Position numbers and translations under genes: made by a program
Shown: piece by piece, positions 1 to 7,031 of the stretch
How positions within the stretch are numbered: the stretch's first letter is position 1
Layout of the letters: the number at the start of each line of letters is the position of its first letter
Notes under the pieces: generated by a model
The model's database searches: none
What the model saw: only the letters and a program-made list of their open reading frames with translations
Told to the model about the DNA's origin: nothing
Assembly (NCBI RefSeq): GCF_007673775.1
Contig: NZ_VEAF01000009.1
Span: 84,531 to 148,530 of the forward strand
Length of the DNA stretch: 64,000 bases
Source: Curtobacterium sp. 9128
GTDB taxonomy: Bacteria; Actinomycetota; Actinomycetes; Actinomycetales; Microbacteriaceae
Direction: 5' to 3'

Positions 1-109
1 GAAGACCCACGTCTCCCGGGCGATGATCAAGCTCGGCGCCCGTGACCGCGCGCAGCTCGTCGTCTTCGCCTACGAGACCGGCCTCGCCACGCCCGGGTGG
101 CAGGCATGA
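1..109 (+). CDS. LuxR/NarL-type response regulator, C-terminal end (partial)
   Basis: The window opens inside a reading frame whose last 35 residues begin KTHVSRAMIKLGARDR and end GLATPGWQA. This is the recognition helix and tail of a GerE/LuxR helix-turn-helix, the usual C-terminal output domain of two-component response regulators; a threonine and histidine follow the lysine as in most family members. The receiver domain and any partner kinase lie left of the window. The stop at 107-109 is followed after 44 bases by the antitoxin start. The regulator's target cannot be inferred. The fold call is firm; the presence of a receiver domain is an inference. Confidence 0.8.
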   Translation, partial: KTHVSRAMIKLGARDRAQLVVFAYETGLATPGWQA

Positions 110-125
110 CCGTCCTCCTCCGCAC

Positions 126-146
126 TGATACCGCTCTTGATACCAT
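126..146 (+). promoter_or_regulatory. -10 element with overlapping TGATACC direct repeat (toxin-antitoxin promoter/operator)
   Basis: TGATACC occurs at 126-132 and again at 138-144, 12 bp apart, about one helical turn. The second copy overlaps TACCAT at 141-146, which lies 7 nt before the ATG at 154 and fits a leaderless -10 element. Direct repeats about one turn apart suit binding by ribbon-helix-helix dimers, so this is probably the operator through which the antitoxin represses its own transcription. The binding role is inferred. Confidence 0.55.
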
Positions 147-153
147 CACGTCC

Positions 154-357
154 ATGGCGATGACACTCCGACTCGACGACGACGAATCGGCCGCCCTCCG
201 CCGGCGGGCCGACCTCGAGTCACGCTCCATGCAGGACGTCGCTCGTGAAGCCGTCCGGGAGTACATCGAGCGCCACAGTCGTGGCGACCTCATCGACGGG
301 ATCCTCGACCGCGAGCTGCCCCGGTACGCGGAAGCGCTCGACCGACTGGCGCGATGA
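154..357 (+). CDS. Ribbon-helix-helix antitoxin
   Basis: A 67-residue protein. The N-terminal strand is MAMTLRLDDDESAALRRRA, followed by two helices (SMQDVAREAVREYIERH), the pattern of Arc/CopG/MetJ ribbon-helix-helix proteins. The remaining 20 residues, ILDRELPRYAEALDRLAR, would be the part that binds and neutralises the toxin. The start at 154 is preferred over an upstream in-frame ATG at 97, because the upstream start would overlap the preceding regulator and would translate through the putative -10 element. The gene overlaps the toxin by 4 bases (ATGA at 354-357), so the two are translationally coupled. The family is clear from the pattern; the specific pairing is inferred from position. 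Confidence 0.8.
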   Translation: MAMTLRLDDDESAALRRRADLESRSMQDVAREAVREYIERHSRGDLIDGILDRELPRYAEALDRLAR

Positions 358-731
358 TCCACCTCACCCTGGCCGAGGCGCTCCACGTCGCGCGCCGGAC
401 GATCGGACCCGAGGTGCTCGTGCGGGATGCCGGCCTGCTCGAGGCCGCACTCGCCAGGGCGGCCACGACCGTCGACGGTCAGGACGCCTACCCGACGCTG
501 GTCGACAAGGCGTCGGCCCTGGTCCACTCCGTCGTCCCGAACCACGCACTCGTCGATGGGGACGAGCGGCTCGGACTGATGCTCCTGGTCGTGTTCCTCG
601 GCGTCAACGGCAGGACTCTGACGCTGTCGAACGACGAGGCGTACGACCTCATCGTCGCGATCGCCGAGGGCGAACTCGACGACGTCGGAGCGATCGCCGC
701 GCGGCTCGGCACCGGGGTCACCCCCGCCTGA
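354..731 (+). CDS. Doc (death-on-curing) family toxin with altered catalytic motif
   Basis: A 125-residue Fic-fold protein of the Doc branch. Doc toxins phosphorylate elongation factor Tu and stop translation, using the motif HxFxDxNKR. Here the matching segment is H64-A-L-V-D68-G-D70-E71-R72. The catalytic His, the Asp and the Arg are present. The Asn and Lys that hold the nucleotide phosphates are replaced by Asp and Glu, reversing local charge. The rest of the fold (LVDKASALVHSV before the motif, LGLMLLVVFLGVNG after it) is as expected. Translation is coupled to the upstream antitoxin through an ATGA overlap. Family membership is secure; activity on EF-Tu is doubtful because of the motif change. 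Confidence 0.8.
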   Translation: MIHLTLAEALHVARRTIGPEVLVRDAGLLEAALARAATTVDGQDAYPTLVDKASALVHSVVPNHALVDGDERLGLMLLVVFLGVNGRTLTLSNDEAYDLIVAIAEGELDDVGAIAARLGTGVTPA

Positions 732-734
732 CGA

Positions 735-2159
735 TCAGAGCTTGAAGGTCGCCCTCGGGATGTCGGACACGATGCGGTGGGCGGTGCGGACGGCGTCCTC
801 CTCCGAGATCTGGTGCGTCACCACGAGAGACGCCAGGTACGCGGCGTCGGCGCGACGGGCCATGTCGTGACGCGCCGGGATGGAGCAGTAGGCCCGGGTG
901 TCGTCGATGAACCCCGAGGTCTTCGTGAACGACGCGGAGTCGGTGACGGCCGCGCGGTACCGACCGATCGCGGCAGGGGTGTCGATGAACCACCAGGGAG
1001 CACCGGCGTACACCGCGGGGTAGAAGCCCGCGAGCGGACCGATCTCGCGGGAGAACACGGTCTCGTCGACGGTGAACAGCACGAGGTGGAACCCCGGTGC
1101 CGTGCCGAACGCCTCGAGGAGCGGACGCAGCGGCTCGGTGAAGGCGCCCACCGCTGGCAGGTCGTGCCCGGTGTCGGGACCGAACCGCTCGAGTGTCGGC
1201 GTGTGGTGGTTCCGGATCACTCCCGGGTGGAGCTGCATGACGAGGCCGTCGTCGACGCTCATCTCCGCCCACCGGAAGAGCATGTCGTGCCGGTAGGCCA
1301 CGGCGTCGGCGGCCGAGACCTCGCCGCGGAGCGCATCCGCGTGGATGCGCTCGCGGTCGGCAGCGGGCAGCGGTGTCGAGCCCGCGTCGAGGACCCCGGT
1401 GTCCGTGGCGGTCGCCCCGTGCTCGATGAAGTAGCGACGTCGAGCGCGGAGCGCGGCGAGCAGCCCGTCGTGGGTTCCCGTGTCGATCCCGGCGGCCTCG
1501 CCGATGGACGCGACCACGAGCCTCCAGTCCGACCGGGACGGGTCGAACACGGCGTCGGCGCGGAACGTCGGGAGCACCCGCCCGGTGAAGCCGGGGTCCG
1601 CGGCGAGCCGGGCGTGTGCGGCGAGGTCGTCGGCGGGGCCGTCGGTGGTGGCGAGCACCTCGATGCCGAACGCGTCGAAGAGGGCGCGTGGTCGGAACGC
1701 CGGCTCCTGCAGCGCCGCGGCGAGTTGGTCGTACTGCGCGTCCGCGTTCGCGGCGGACGGGGCCTCGGTGAGCCCGAAGACGTCGTGCAGCTCGGTCTCG
1801 AACCAGGAGCGGACGGGCGTGCCGAGGAAGTCGTCCCAGTGCGCGGCGAGCTGCCCCCAGATCGACCGACCCGACGGCATGTGGTCGCGGTCACGGCCGA
1901 GTGCCTCGAGCGGGACGCCGTTCGCGTGCAGCAGGCGGAGCACGTAGTGGTCGGGCGTGATCAGGAGCGCCGCGGGGTCGGGGAACGGCTCGTCCGCGGC
2001 GATCATCGACGCGTCGACGTGTCCGTGCGGGGAGATGATCGGTGCGTCCCGCACCGCCTCGTAGACGGTGCGGGCGACCGCGGTCGTCGCGGGGTCGGCG
2101 GGGAACAGCCGATCGGGGTGCGGCGCGAGCGGGGCGGCGGCGATCTCGGTGGCGGTCAT
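735..2159 (-). CDS. uxaC: Glucuronate isomerase UxaC
   Basis: A 474-residue cytoplasmic enzyme that isomerises D-glucuronate to D-fructuronate (and galacturonate to tagaturonate), the entry step of hexuronate catabolism. The length matches the family (about 470). It is an amidohydrolase-fold TIM barrel; SPHGHVDAS at residues 43-51 carries the metal-binding HxH, and PHPDRLFP near the N terminus is typical. The start ATG (2157-2159) overlaps the stop of the LacI-type repressor gene by 4 bases, so the regulator and the isomerase form one translationally coupled unit on the minus strand. The product feeds the fructuronate reductase encoded in the divergent arm. The 3' end lies 3 bases from the convergent Doc gene, with no terminator between them. 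Confidence 0.95.
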   Translation of the reverse strand: MTATEIAAAPLAPHPDRLFPADPATTAVARTVYEAVRDAPIISPHGHVDASMIAADEPFPDPAALLITPDHYVLRLLHANGVPLEALGRDRDHMPSGRSIWGQLAAHWDDFLGTPVRSWFETELHDVFGLTEAPSAANADAQYDQLAAALQEPAFRPRALFDAFGIEVLATTDGPADDLAAHARLAADPGFTGRVLPTFRADAVFDPSRSDWRLVVASIGEAAGIDTGTHDGLLAALRARRRYFIEHGATATDTGVLDAGSTPLPAADRERIHADALRGEVSAADAVAYRHDMLFRWAEMSVDDGLVMQLHPGVIRNHHTPTLERFGPDTGHDLPAVGAFTEPLRPLLEAFGTAPGFHLVLFTVDETVFSREIGPLAGFYPAVYAGAPWWFIDTPAAIGRYRAAVTDSASFTKTSGFIDDTRAYCSIPARHDMARRADAAYLASLVVTHQISEEDAVRTAHRIVSDIPRATFKL

Positions 2160-3418
2160 GGTCGGCTCCTTCGCGCGGACGGGGACTGCATGGACGGGGA
2201 CTGCGTGGACGGAGGCTGCGTTGACGGGGGCTGCGTTGCCGGGGGACCTGGACGCTGCGTGGATCGCGGTGGCGGTGCATCCCGTGGAGGCCGTGCTGAC
2301 GCCGCCGACGTCGGCGCTGGCCCGACGGACCCCGGCCCGGCGGACGCTGGCCCGGTCGGCGCCGGCCCGGCGGACATTTGCCCGACGGGCGGCGGCCCGG
2401 CGGGCGCCGGCCCGGTGGACTCGCGGACCCGCAGATGCGTCGGCAGCGCGACCGCGCCGGTCCGACCGCCCGGGACCTCGTCCGCCCCGGTCGCGCCGAG
2501 GCGACCGAGGAGCATGGTGATCGCGACCCGTCCCGCGCGCTCGATCGGCGACGACATCGTGGTGAGCGGCGGGTTGCAGAAGTCGGCGCCGAAGATGTCG
2601 TCACAGCCGACGATGCTCATGTCCTCGGGCACCCGCACGCCCCGTTCCCGCAGGCGGCCGAGCATCCCGATCGCGATGAGGTCGTTGAACGCGATGCACG
2701 CGGTCGCGCCGGCGTTCACGGCGGCGTCGGCGGCGGCGGCACCGGAGTCGACGAACGGGGCGTGCGGGCCGATCCGGGCGACCCGGACGTCGAGACGTCG
2801 CGCGACCCGGACCAGGGCCCGCCAGCGCCGCTCGTTCGACCACGAGCTGTCCGGGCCGGCGACGTACAGCACGTCCCGGTGTCCGAGGGACGTGAGGTGC
2901 TGCACGGCCTGTTCGACGCCTCCCGGGGTGTCGATGAGGACCGAGGGGACACCGTTCGGTCGGCGGTTGACGACGACGAGCGGGATCCGTTCCGCGTACC
3001 GGGCGATCTGCGTGTCCGACAGGCGCGACGCCGTGAGGACGACGCCGTCGGCCTTCGCGGAGACGGCGGTGAGCGCGGCGATCTCGGCCTCGGCGGACTC
3101 CTGGGTGTCGACGAGGAGCTGCGTCCACCCGGCGGCAGCGAGCTGGTGCTGCGTGCCACGGATGACGTCGAAGTAGAACGGGTTCGTGATGTCGGACACC
3201 AGGACGGCGACCGCCCGGGTCCGCCCGGACGTGAGTGCCCGGGCCTGGGAGTTCGGGACGTAGCCGAGCTCGCGAGCCGCCTGCTGGATGCGCTGCTGCG
3301 TGGCGCGGTTGACCCGGTCCGGGAGCGAGAGTGCGCGCGAGACCGTCGACGGGGCGACCCCGGTGGCGTCCGCGACGTCCCGGATCGTGACCCGGCGTGT
3401 GGTGTCGATCTCGCTCAC
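2156..3418 (-). CDS. LacI-family repressor with a repetitive Pro/Ala/Gly/Ser tail
   Basis: A 420-residue regulator. Residues 8-60 form the LacI DNA-binding head: helix-turn-helix TIRDVADATGVAPSTVSRAL and hinge QARALTSGRT. The periplasmic-binding-protein fold follows (VAVLVSDITNPFYFDVIRGT to about residue 334). A normal LacI protein ends there. This one continues for about 86 residues of low-complexity sequence rich in AGPAP-like and TQPPS-like pentapeptides, encoded by two 15-bp minisatellites. The tail runs into the ATGA overlap with uxaC. It most likely controls the hexuronate genes on both sides by binding the nested palindrome at 3511-3546 and releasing it on a hexuronate or intermediate. 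The regulator class is certain; the effector and targets are inferred. Confidence 0.9.
   Translation of the reverse strand: MSEIDTTRRVTIRDVADATGVAPSTVSRALSLPDRVNRATQQRIQQAARELGYVPNSQARALTSGRTRAVAVLVSDITNPFYFDVIRGTQHQLAAAGWTQLLVDTQESAEAEIAALTAVSAKADGVVLTASRLSDTQIARYAERIPLVVVNRRPNGVPSVLIDTPGGVEQAVQHLTSLGHRDVLYVAGPDSSWSNERRWRALVRVARRLDVRVARIGPHAPFVDSGAAAADAAVNAGATACIAFNDLIAIGMLGRLRERGVRVPEDMSIVGCDDIFGADFCNPPLTTMSSPIERAGRVAITMLLGRLGATGADEVPGGRTGAVALPTHLRVRESTGPAPAGPPPVGQMSAGPAPTGPASAGPGSVGPAPTSAASARPPRDAPPPRSTQRPGPPATQPPSTQPPSTQSPSMQSPSARRSRP
2181..2240. repeat. 15-bp tandem repeat, 4 copies, in the 3' end of the lacI-type gene
   Basis: Four consecutive 15-bp units (2181, 2196, 2211, 2226), consensus GGGGCTGCGTGGAC-like with few changes. 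Read on the minus strand they encode the repeated pentapeptide S-T/M-Q-P/S-P. The period is a multiple of three, so gain or loss of units keeps the frame open up to the uxaC overlap. Confidence 0.9.
2313..2417. repeat. 15-bp tandem repeat, 7 copies, in the lacI-type gene
   Basis: Seven consecutive 15-bp units (2313, 2328, 2343, 2358, 2373, 2388, 2403) built around GGCCCGGCGG. They encode a five-residue period of the form AGPAP/TGPAS on the minus strand. They start where the LacI fold ends (about residue 334), so the expansion seems to have been added to the end of a normal gene. Confidence 0.9.
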
Positions 3419-3445
3419 GGTACCTCCCCGGCCCGACTCGGACTC

Positions 3446-3490
3446 GACGCGTCGGTGCGCCGATGGACCCGACGCGTCGGAGCGCCGATG
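3446..3490. repeat. 25-bp-period direct repeat containing the palindrome CGACGCGTCG
   Basis: The 20-mer GACGCGTCGGTGCGCCGATG at 3446-3465 recurs with one change at 3471-3490. Each copy contains CGACGCGTCG, a perfect 10-bp palindrome. It lies between the repressor start and the nested operator. It may be a second operator or part of the repressor promoter; I cannot tell which. Confidence 0.6.
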
Positions 3491-3510
3491 CGGCCGACGC
3501 TATTCGGCTC

Positions 3511-3546
3511 TGGCAACAAGTGGCAACCGGTTGCCGCCTGTTGCCA
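3511..3546. promoter_or_regulatory. Nested palindromic operator of the hexuronate locus
   Basis: An inner perfect 14-bp palindrome GGCAACCGGTTGCC (3522-3535) has the central CG typical of LacI-family operators. It is flanked symmetrically by TGGCAACA (3511-3518) and TGTTGCCA (3539-3546). Both pairs share one centre at 3528.5, giving four TGGCAAC half-sites in 36 bp. The site lies between the divergent repressor/uxaC unit and the transport and catabolic genes, so one operator could govern both. The role is inferred from form and position. Confidence 0.75.
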
Positions 3547-3634
3547 CGGGCGGGACAGTGGTGGTCATCCGGGCCGCGAGGTCCGGGTCACCCGGGCAGT
3601 GCCGCCCGGGGGAGGTCTCGAGGAGGAAACCCCC

Positions 3635-4975
3635 ATGAAGCGACGGACCCTGATCGGTTCCGCGGTCGTGGTCGCCCTCGCCGCACTGTCCCTGCAGGGC
3701 TGTGCGGTCGTGAACGGCAGCGGCGACGACCCGAACACCCTCCGCGTGATGATGGGCGCGGACACCACCTACCCCCAGCAGCGCAAGCAGTGGCAGCAGG
3801 ACACCGCCGCGGAGTTCAAGCGGACCACCGGCGCGGACATCCAGTGGGAGACCTACTCGTCCGCGCAGGAGGAGCTCACCGCCATCCAGACCAGCGTCAT
3901 CTCCGGGCAGGGCCCCGACGTCTACGCCATCGGCACCACGTTCACCCCCACCGCCTACGCCACCGGCGCCTTCGTCGAGATGGGCAAGAAGGAGTGGGAC
4001 GCCGTCGGCGGGAAGGACCGCTTCGACCCGGCGTCGCTCGGCATCTCCGGCCCGAGCGCCACGAAGCAGATCGGCATCCCGCTCGCCAGCCGCCCCTTCG
4101 TGATGGCAGTGAACAAGGACCTCCTCGCCCAGGCCGGCATCACCGCGATGCCGACGACCTGGGACCAGCTGACCGCGGACGCGAAGGCCACCACCGGCGA
4201 CGGGCACTACGGCATGGCGATCGCCTACGCCGACGGGTTCGACCCGTGGAAGTTCGTCTGGGGCATGGCCGAGAACGCCGGCAACACGATCGTCGACGGC
4301 ACGAAGGCCGAGATCGACGCCGAGGCCGTGCAGAACGCCTACCGCACCTACTTCGACTGGGTGACGAAGGACGGCGTCGTCGACAAGGCGGCCATCGGCT
4401 GGAACAACGCACAGGCCCTGGCGCAGTTCGCCGACGGCAAGGCCGCGTTCTTCCCGATGACCACGACCACGGCCATCAACTCGTTCAAGGACACCGCGGT
4501 GGACGGCAAGTACGCGTTCGCCCTGCTGCCGACCGTCCCCCCGGGTGCGACCACCCGACCGGCCGACGGCATCGACGCCGCGAGCATCCTGTCCGGCGAC
4601 AACTTCGTCGTCGCCGACTACGGCACGAAGCAGGACCTGTCGTTCCAGTTCGTCAAGCAGACGACCTCGAAGCAGGCCCAGCTCGAGTACTACCGGCTGT
4701 TCGGCCAGCTGCCGACGAACGCCGCCGCCGCGGCCGAGCTCGCCGCGCAGGAACCCACCCTGAAACCGATCATCGACGCCGGGAAGCTCTCGAAGCCCAC
4801 CGCCTTCACCGGCGCGTGGTCGGACATCCAGCTGTCGCTCGTCGACGTCGTCGTGCAGTCGATCCCGTCGCTGAAGAGCGGCGAGGTCACCGACGACCAG
4901 CTCCGGAAGCGTCTCCAGGACGCGCAGAAGGACGCCCAGTCCACCCTGAACCGTCAGAAGAACGGAGGTCTGTGA
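3635..4975 (+). CDS. ABC transporter sugar-binding lipoprotein
   Basis: A 446-residue extracellular solute-binding protein (family 1, CUT1 type). Residues 1-23 are a lipoprotein signal peptide: MKRR, a hydrophobic stretch and the lipobox LQGC with Cys23 as the lipidated residue. The mature part has the usual two-lobed signs (GQGPDVYAIG, AVNKDLLAQAGI, GKAAFFPM). An AGGAGGAAA ribosome site lies about 6 bases before the ATG at 3635, which decides the start within a longer open frame. It is the first gene of the coupled chain; its stop overlaps the first permease start in TGATG. The ligand is probably a hexuronate or glucuronide, inferred from the catabolic genes that follow. Confidence 0.93.
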   Translation: MKRRTLIGSAVVVALAALSLQGCAVVNGSGDDPNTLRVMMGADTTYPQQRKQWQQDTAAEFKRTTGADIQWETYSSAQEELTAIQTSVISGQGPDVYAIGTTFTPTAYATGAFVEMGKKEWDAVGGKDRFDPASLGISGPSATKQIGIPLASRPFVMAVNKDLLAQAGITAMPTTWDQLTADAKATTGDGHYGMAIAYADGFDPWKFVWGMAENAGNTIVDGTKAEIDAEAVQNAYRTYFDWVTKDGVVDKAAIGWNNAQALAQFADGKAAFFPMTTTTAINSFKDTAVDGKYAFALLPTVPPGATTRPADGIDAASILSGDNFVVADYGTKQDLSFQFVKQTTSKQAQLEYYRLFGQLPTNAAAAAELAAQEPTLKPIIDAGKLSKPTAFTGAWSDIQLSLVDVVVQSIPSLKSGEVTDDQLRKRLQDAQKDAQSTLNRQKNGGL

Positions 4976-6003
4976 TGACCGACACGCAGACCAGACCGGC
5001 CGCCGCGCAGGAACACACCGTGCGACCGCACGGCACGACCCCGCTGTACCGCAAGGAGCGTCCGCTCTGGATGCTCATCCCCGGCGGCGTGCTCATGATC
5101 GCCATCATCGTGGTGCCGCTGCTCGTCGGCGTGTACATCGCGATGCTCGACCTCGACCAGTACACCCTGCGCCAGTGGTTCAGCGCCCCGTTCGTCGGGT
5201 TCGCGAACTTCGCCGAGGCCGTCACGGACTCGCCGCTGCTGCACTCGATCTGGATCTCGTCCTCCCTCGCCGTGCTCGTCACCGCCGTGACCGTGCCGAT
5301 CGGGGTGGCGGCGGCGATCTCCACGCAGAACCGGTTCCCGGGCCGTGGCCTCGTCCGCTCGATCTACCTGATCCCGTACGTGCTCCCCGCGTTCGTCGTC
5401 GGCACGTTCTTCCGCACCATGCTGCAGCCGCAGGGCGTCGTCAACGCGGTCTTCCACACCGACGTGCTCTGGCTCAACGGGAGCGCCTCCTACTGGGCGC
5501 TCGCCGCGGTCATGGTCTGGACGTCGTGGCCGTTCGTGTACCTGCTCAGCCTGGCGGGCCTCCAGGCAGTGGACCTGGAGGTCCACGAAGCCGCGTCGCT
5601 CGACGGTGCGACCTGGTGGATCAAGCTGCGCTACGTGGTCTTCCCCTACCTGCGGGGGCCGCTCAGCCTGGCGGTGATCATCGCGATCCTGCACAACATC
5701 AACAACTTCACGCTGCCGTTCGTGCTGTTCGGCATCCCGCTGCCCTCGAGCGTCGAGGTGATGCCGGTCCTGACCTACATCGCCAGCTTCCAGTCGTTCC
5801 GCTTCGGCCTGTCCGCGGCGATGGCGATCTGCTCCCTCGTGATCGTCGCGATCCCGCTGTTCGTCTACCTGCGCGCGGTCCAGCTCGACACCGGGGACGA
5901 CGCCGGCCCGAGCCGCAAGCAGCGTCGCGCCGACCGCGCCACGCTCGACACCGCAGCCGTGGCAGCGCCCGCGGCCGCCGACATCGAAGGGGCCCGCGCA
6001 TGA
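4975..6003 (+). CDS. ABC transporter permease 1 (MalF type)
   Basis: A 342-residue inner-membrane permease with six hydrophobic segments, the first at about residues 34-56. The cytoplasmic EAA loop, where the ATPase docks, reads EAASLDGATWWIKLRYVVFP at about residues 203-222. The start ATG shares a base with the stop of the binding protein. The charged C-terminal tail is rich in Ala and Arg and follows the last membrane segment. It should pair with the next gene product to form the translocation channel. The window encodes no ATPase, so the transporter probably uses a shared MsiK-like ATPase encoded elsewhere. Confidence 0.93.
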   Translation: MTDTQTRPAAAQEHTVRPHGTTPLYRKERPLWMLIPGGVLMIAIIVVPLLVGVYIAMLDLDQYTLRQWFSAPFVGFANFAEAVTDSPLLHSIWISSSLAVLVTAVTVPIGVAAAISTQNRFPGRGLVRSIYLIPYVLPAFVVGTFFRTMLQPQGVVNAVFHTDVLWLNGSASYWALAAVMVWTSWPFVYLLSLAGLQAVDLEVHEAASLDGATWWIKLRYVVFPYLRGPLSLAVIIAILHNINNFTLPFVLFGIPLPSSVEVMPVLTYIASFQSFRFGLSAAMAICSLVIVAIPLFVYLRAVQLDTGDDAGPSRKQRRADRATLDTAAVAAPAAADIEGARA

Positions 6004-6950
6004 GCGGCTACAGCGCCACCAGGACCCGTGCCACGGCGACCCTCACCGAGAGCATCACGAGCCAGGGGAGCACGAAGCGGCACAAGCGCCCCTACGACAC
6101 CGACGTCACCCGGCTGCTGCCGCGCTGGCTGCTCGTCGTCGTGATCGCCGTCATCATCGCGTTCATCGCCGTCCCGGTGCTCTACATCGTGTTCGGCTCG
6201 GTGAACTCGGACGTCGCCGTCGCACGGGGCGAGTACTTCCCGACCGAGTTCACGCTCGCCAACTACGCGGACATCTGGTCGACCGTCGCCCTCGGCACCG
6301 GCCTGCTCAACAGCATCCTCACCGCCGGTGCGGTCGCCGTCGCGAGCGCGGCGCTCGCCGTCTGCACCGCCTACGTGCTCGTCCGCTTCCGGTTCCTCGG
6401 TCGCCTGACGTTCCTCCGAGGCCTGCTCGCGCTCCAGTCGATCCCGGGCACGCTCCTGCTGCTGCCGGTGTTCGTCGTCTTCTCGAACATCGCGAGCGCG
6501 ACCGGCGTCCAGATCATCGGCACCCGCTGGGGGCTCTTCGTCACCTACCTGACGTTCGCCCTGCCGTTCTCGACGTGGGTGATGGTCACCTACCTGCGCG
6601 GCCTGCCGAAGGAACTCGAGGAGGCCGCCCGCATCGACGGCGCATCCTCGACGACCATCCTCACGAGGATCGTCCTGCCGCTGTCCTGGCCGGGCATCGT
6701 CGTCTCCGCGATCTTCGCCTTCCTGCTCGGCTGGAACGACGTCCTGTTCTCCACGATCATGACGACCCCGAACACGCGCACCGTCGCCGTGGTGCTGCAG
6801 GTGCTCGGCACCGCGCAGGAGGGCGGCGCGGTCCCGATCTACGGCCAGATGATGGCTGCCTCGATCGTGTGTGCGGCTCCGGTGGTCGCGCTGTACCTGA
6901 TCTTCCAGCGCTACCTCGTCGGTGGTCTCACCGCCGGCTCGGTGAAGTAG
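6000..6950 (+). CDS. ABC transporter permease 2 (MalG type)
   Basis: A 316-residue permease with an N-terminal cytoplasmic stretch of about 40 residues, then six membrane segments. The EAA loop EEAARIDGASSTTILTRIVL lies at about residues 208-227, and the C terminus RYLVGGLTAGSVK is characteristic of MalG-like proteins. It overlaps permease 1 by ATGA (6000-6003). A gap of about 80 bases separates it from the next gene, the largest spacing in the chain. Role: second half of the carbohydrate channel. Confidence 0.93.
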   Translation: MSGYSATRTRATATLTESITSQGSTKRHKRPYDTDVTRLLPRWLLVVVIAVIIAFIAVPVLYIVFGSVNSDVAVARGEYFPTEFTLANYADIWSTVALGTGLLNSILTAGAVAVASAALAVCTAYVLVRFRFLGRLTFLRGLLALQSIPGTLLLLPVFVVFSNIASATGVQIIGTRWGLFVTYLTFALPFSTWVMVTYLRGLPKELEEAARIDGASSTTILTRIVLPLSWPGIVVSAIFAFLLGWNDVLFSTIMTTPNTRTVAVVLQVLGTAQEGGAVPIYGQMMAASIVCAAPVVALYLIFQRYLVGGLTAGSVK

Positions 6951-7031
6951 CGCGCGTTGTCCACAGATCCGACTGGAGGCCCGGCGCGCGTCCGCCGCGT
7001 CGGTCACCCTGGTCACCATGAAGGGAACGAG

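Noticed and set aside
777..3176. Large plus-strand frames antisense to uxaC and the LacI-type gene
   Set aside because: Third-position GC bias keeps antisense frames open; the products are Arg/Gly/Val-rich without motifs, whereas the minus-strand proteins match known families along their full length.
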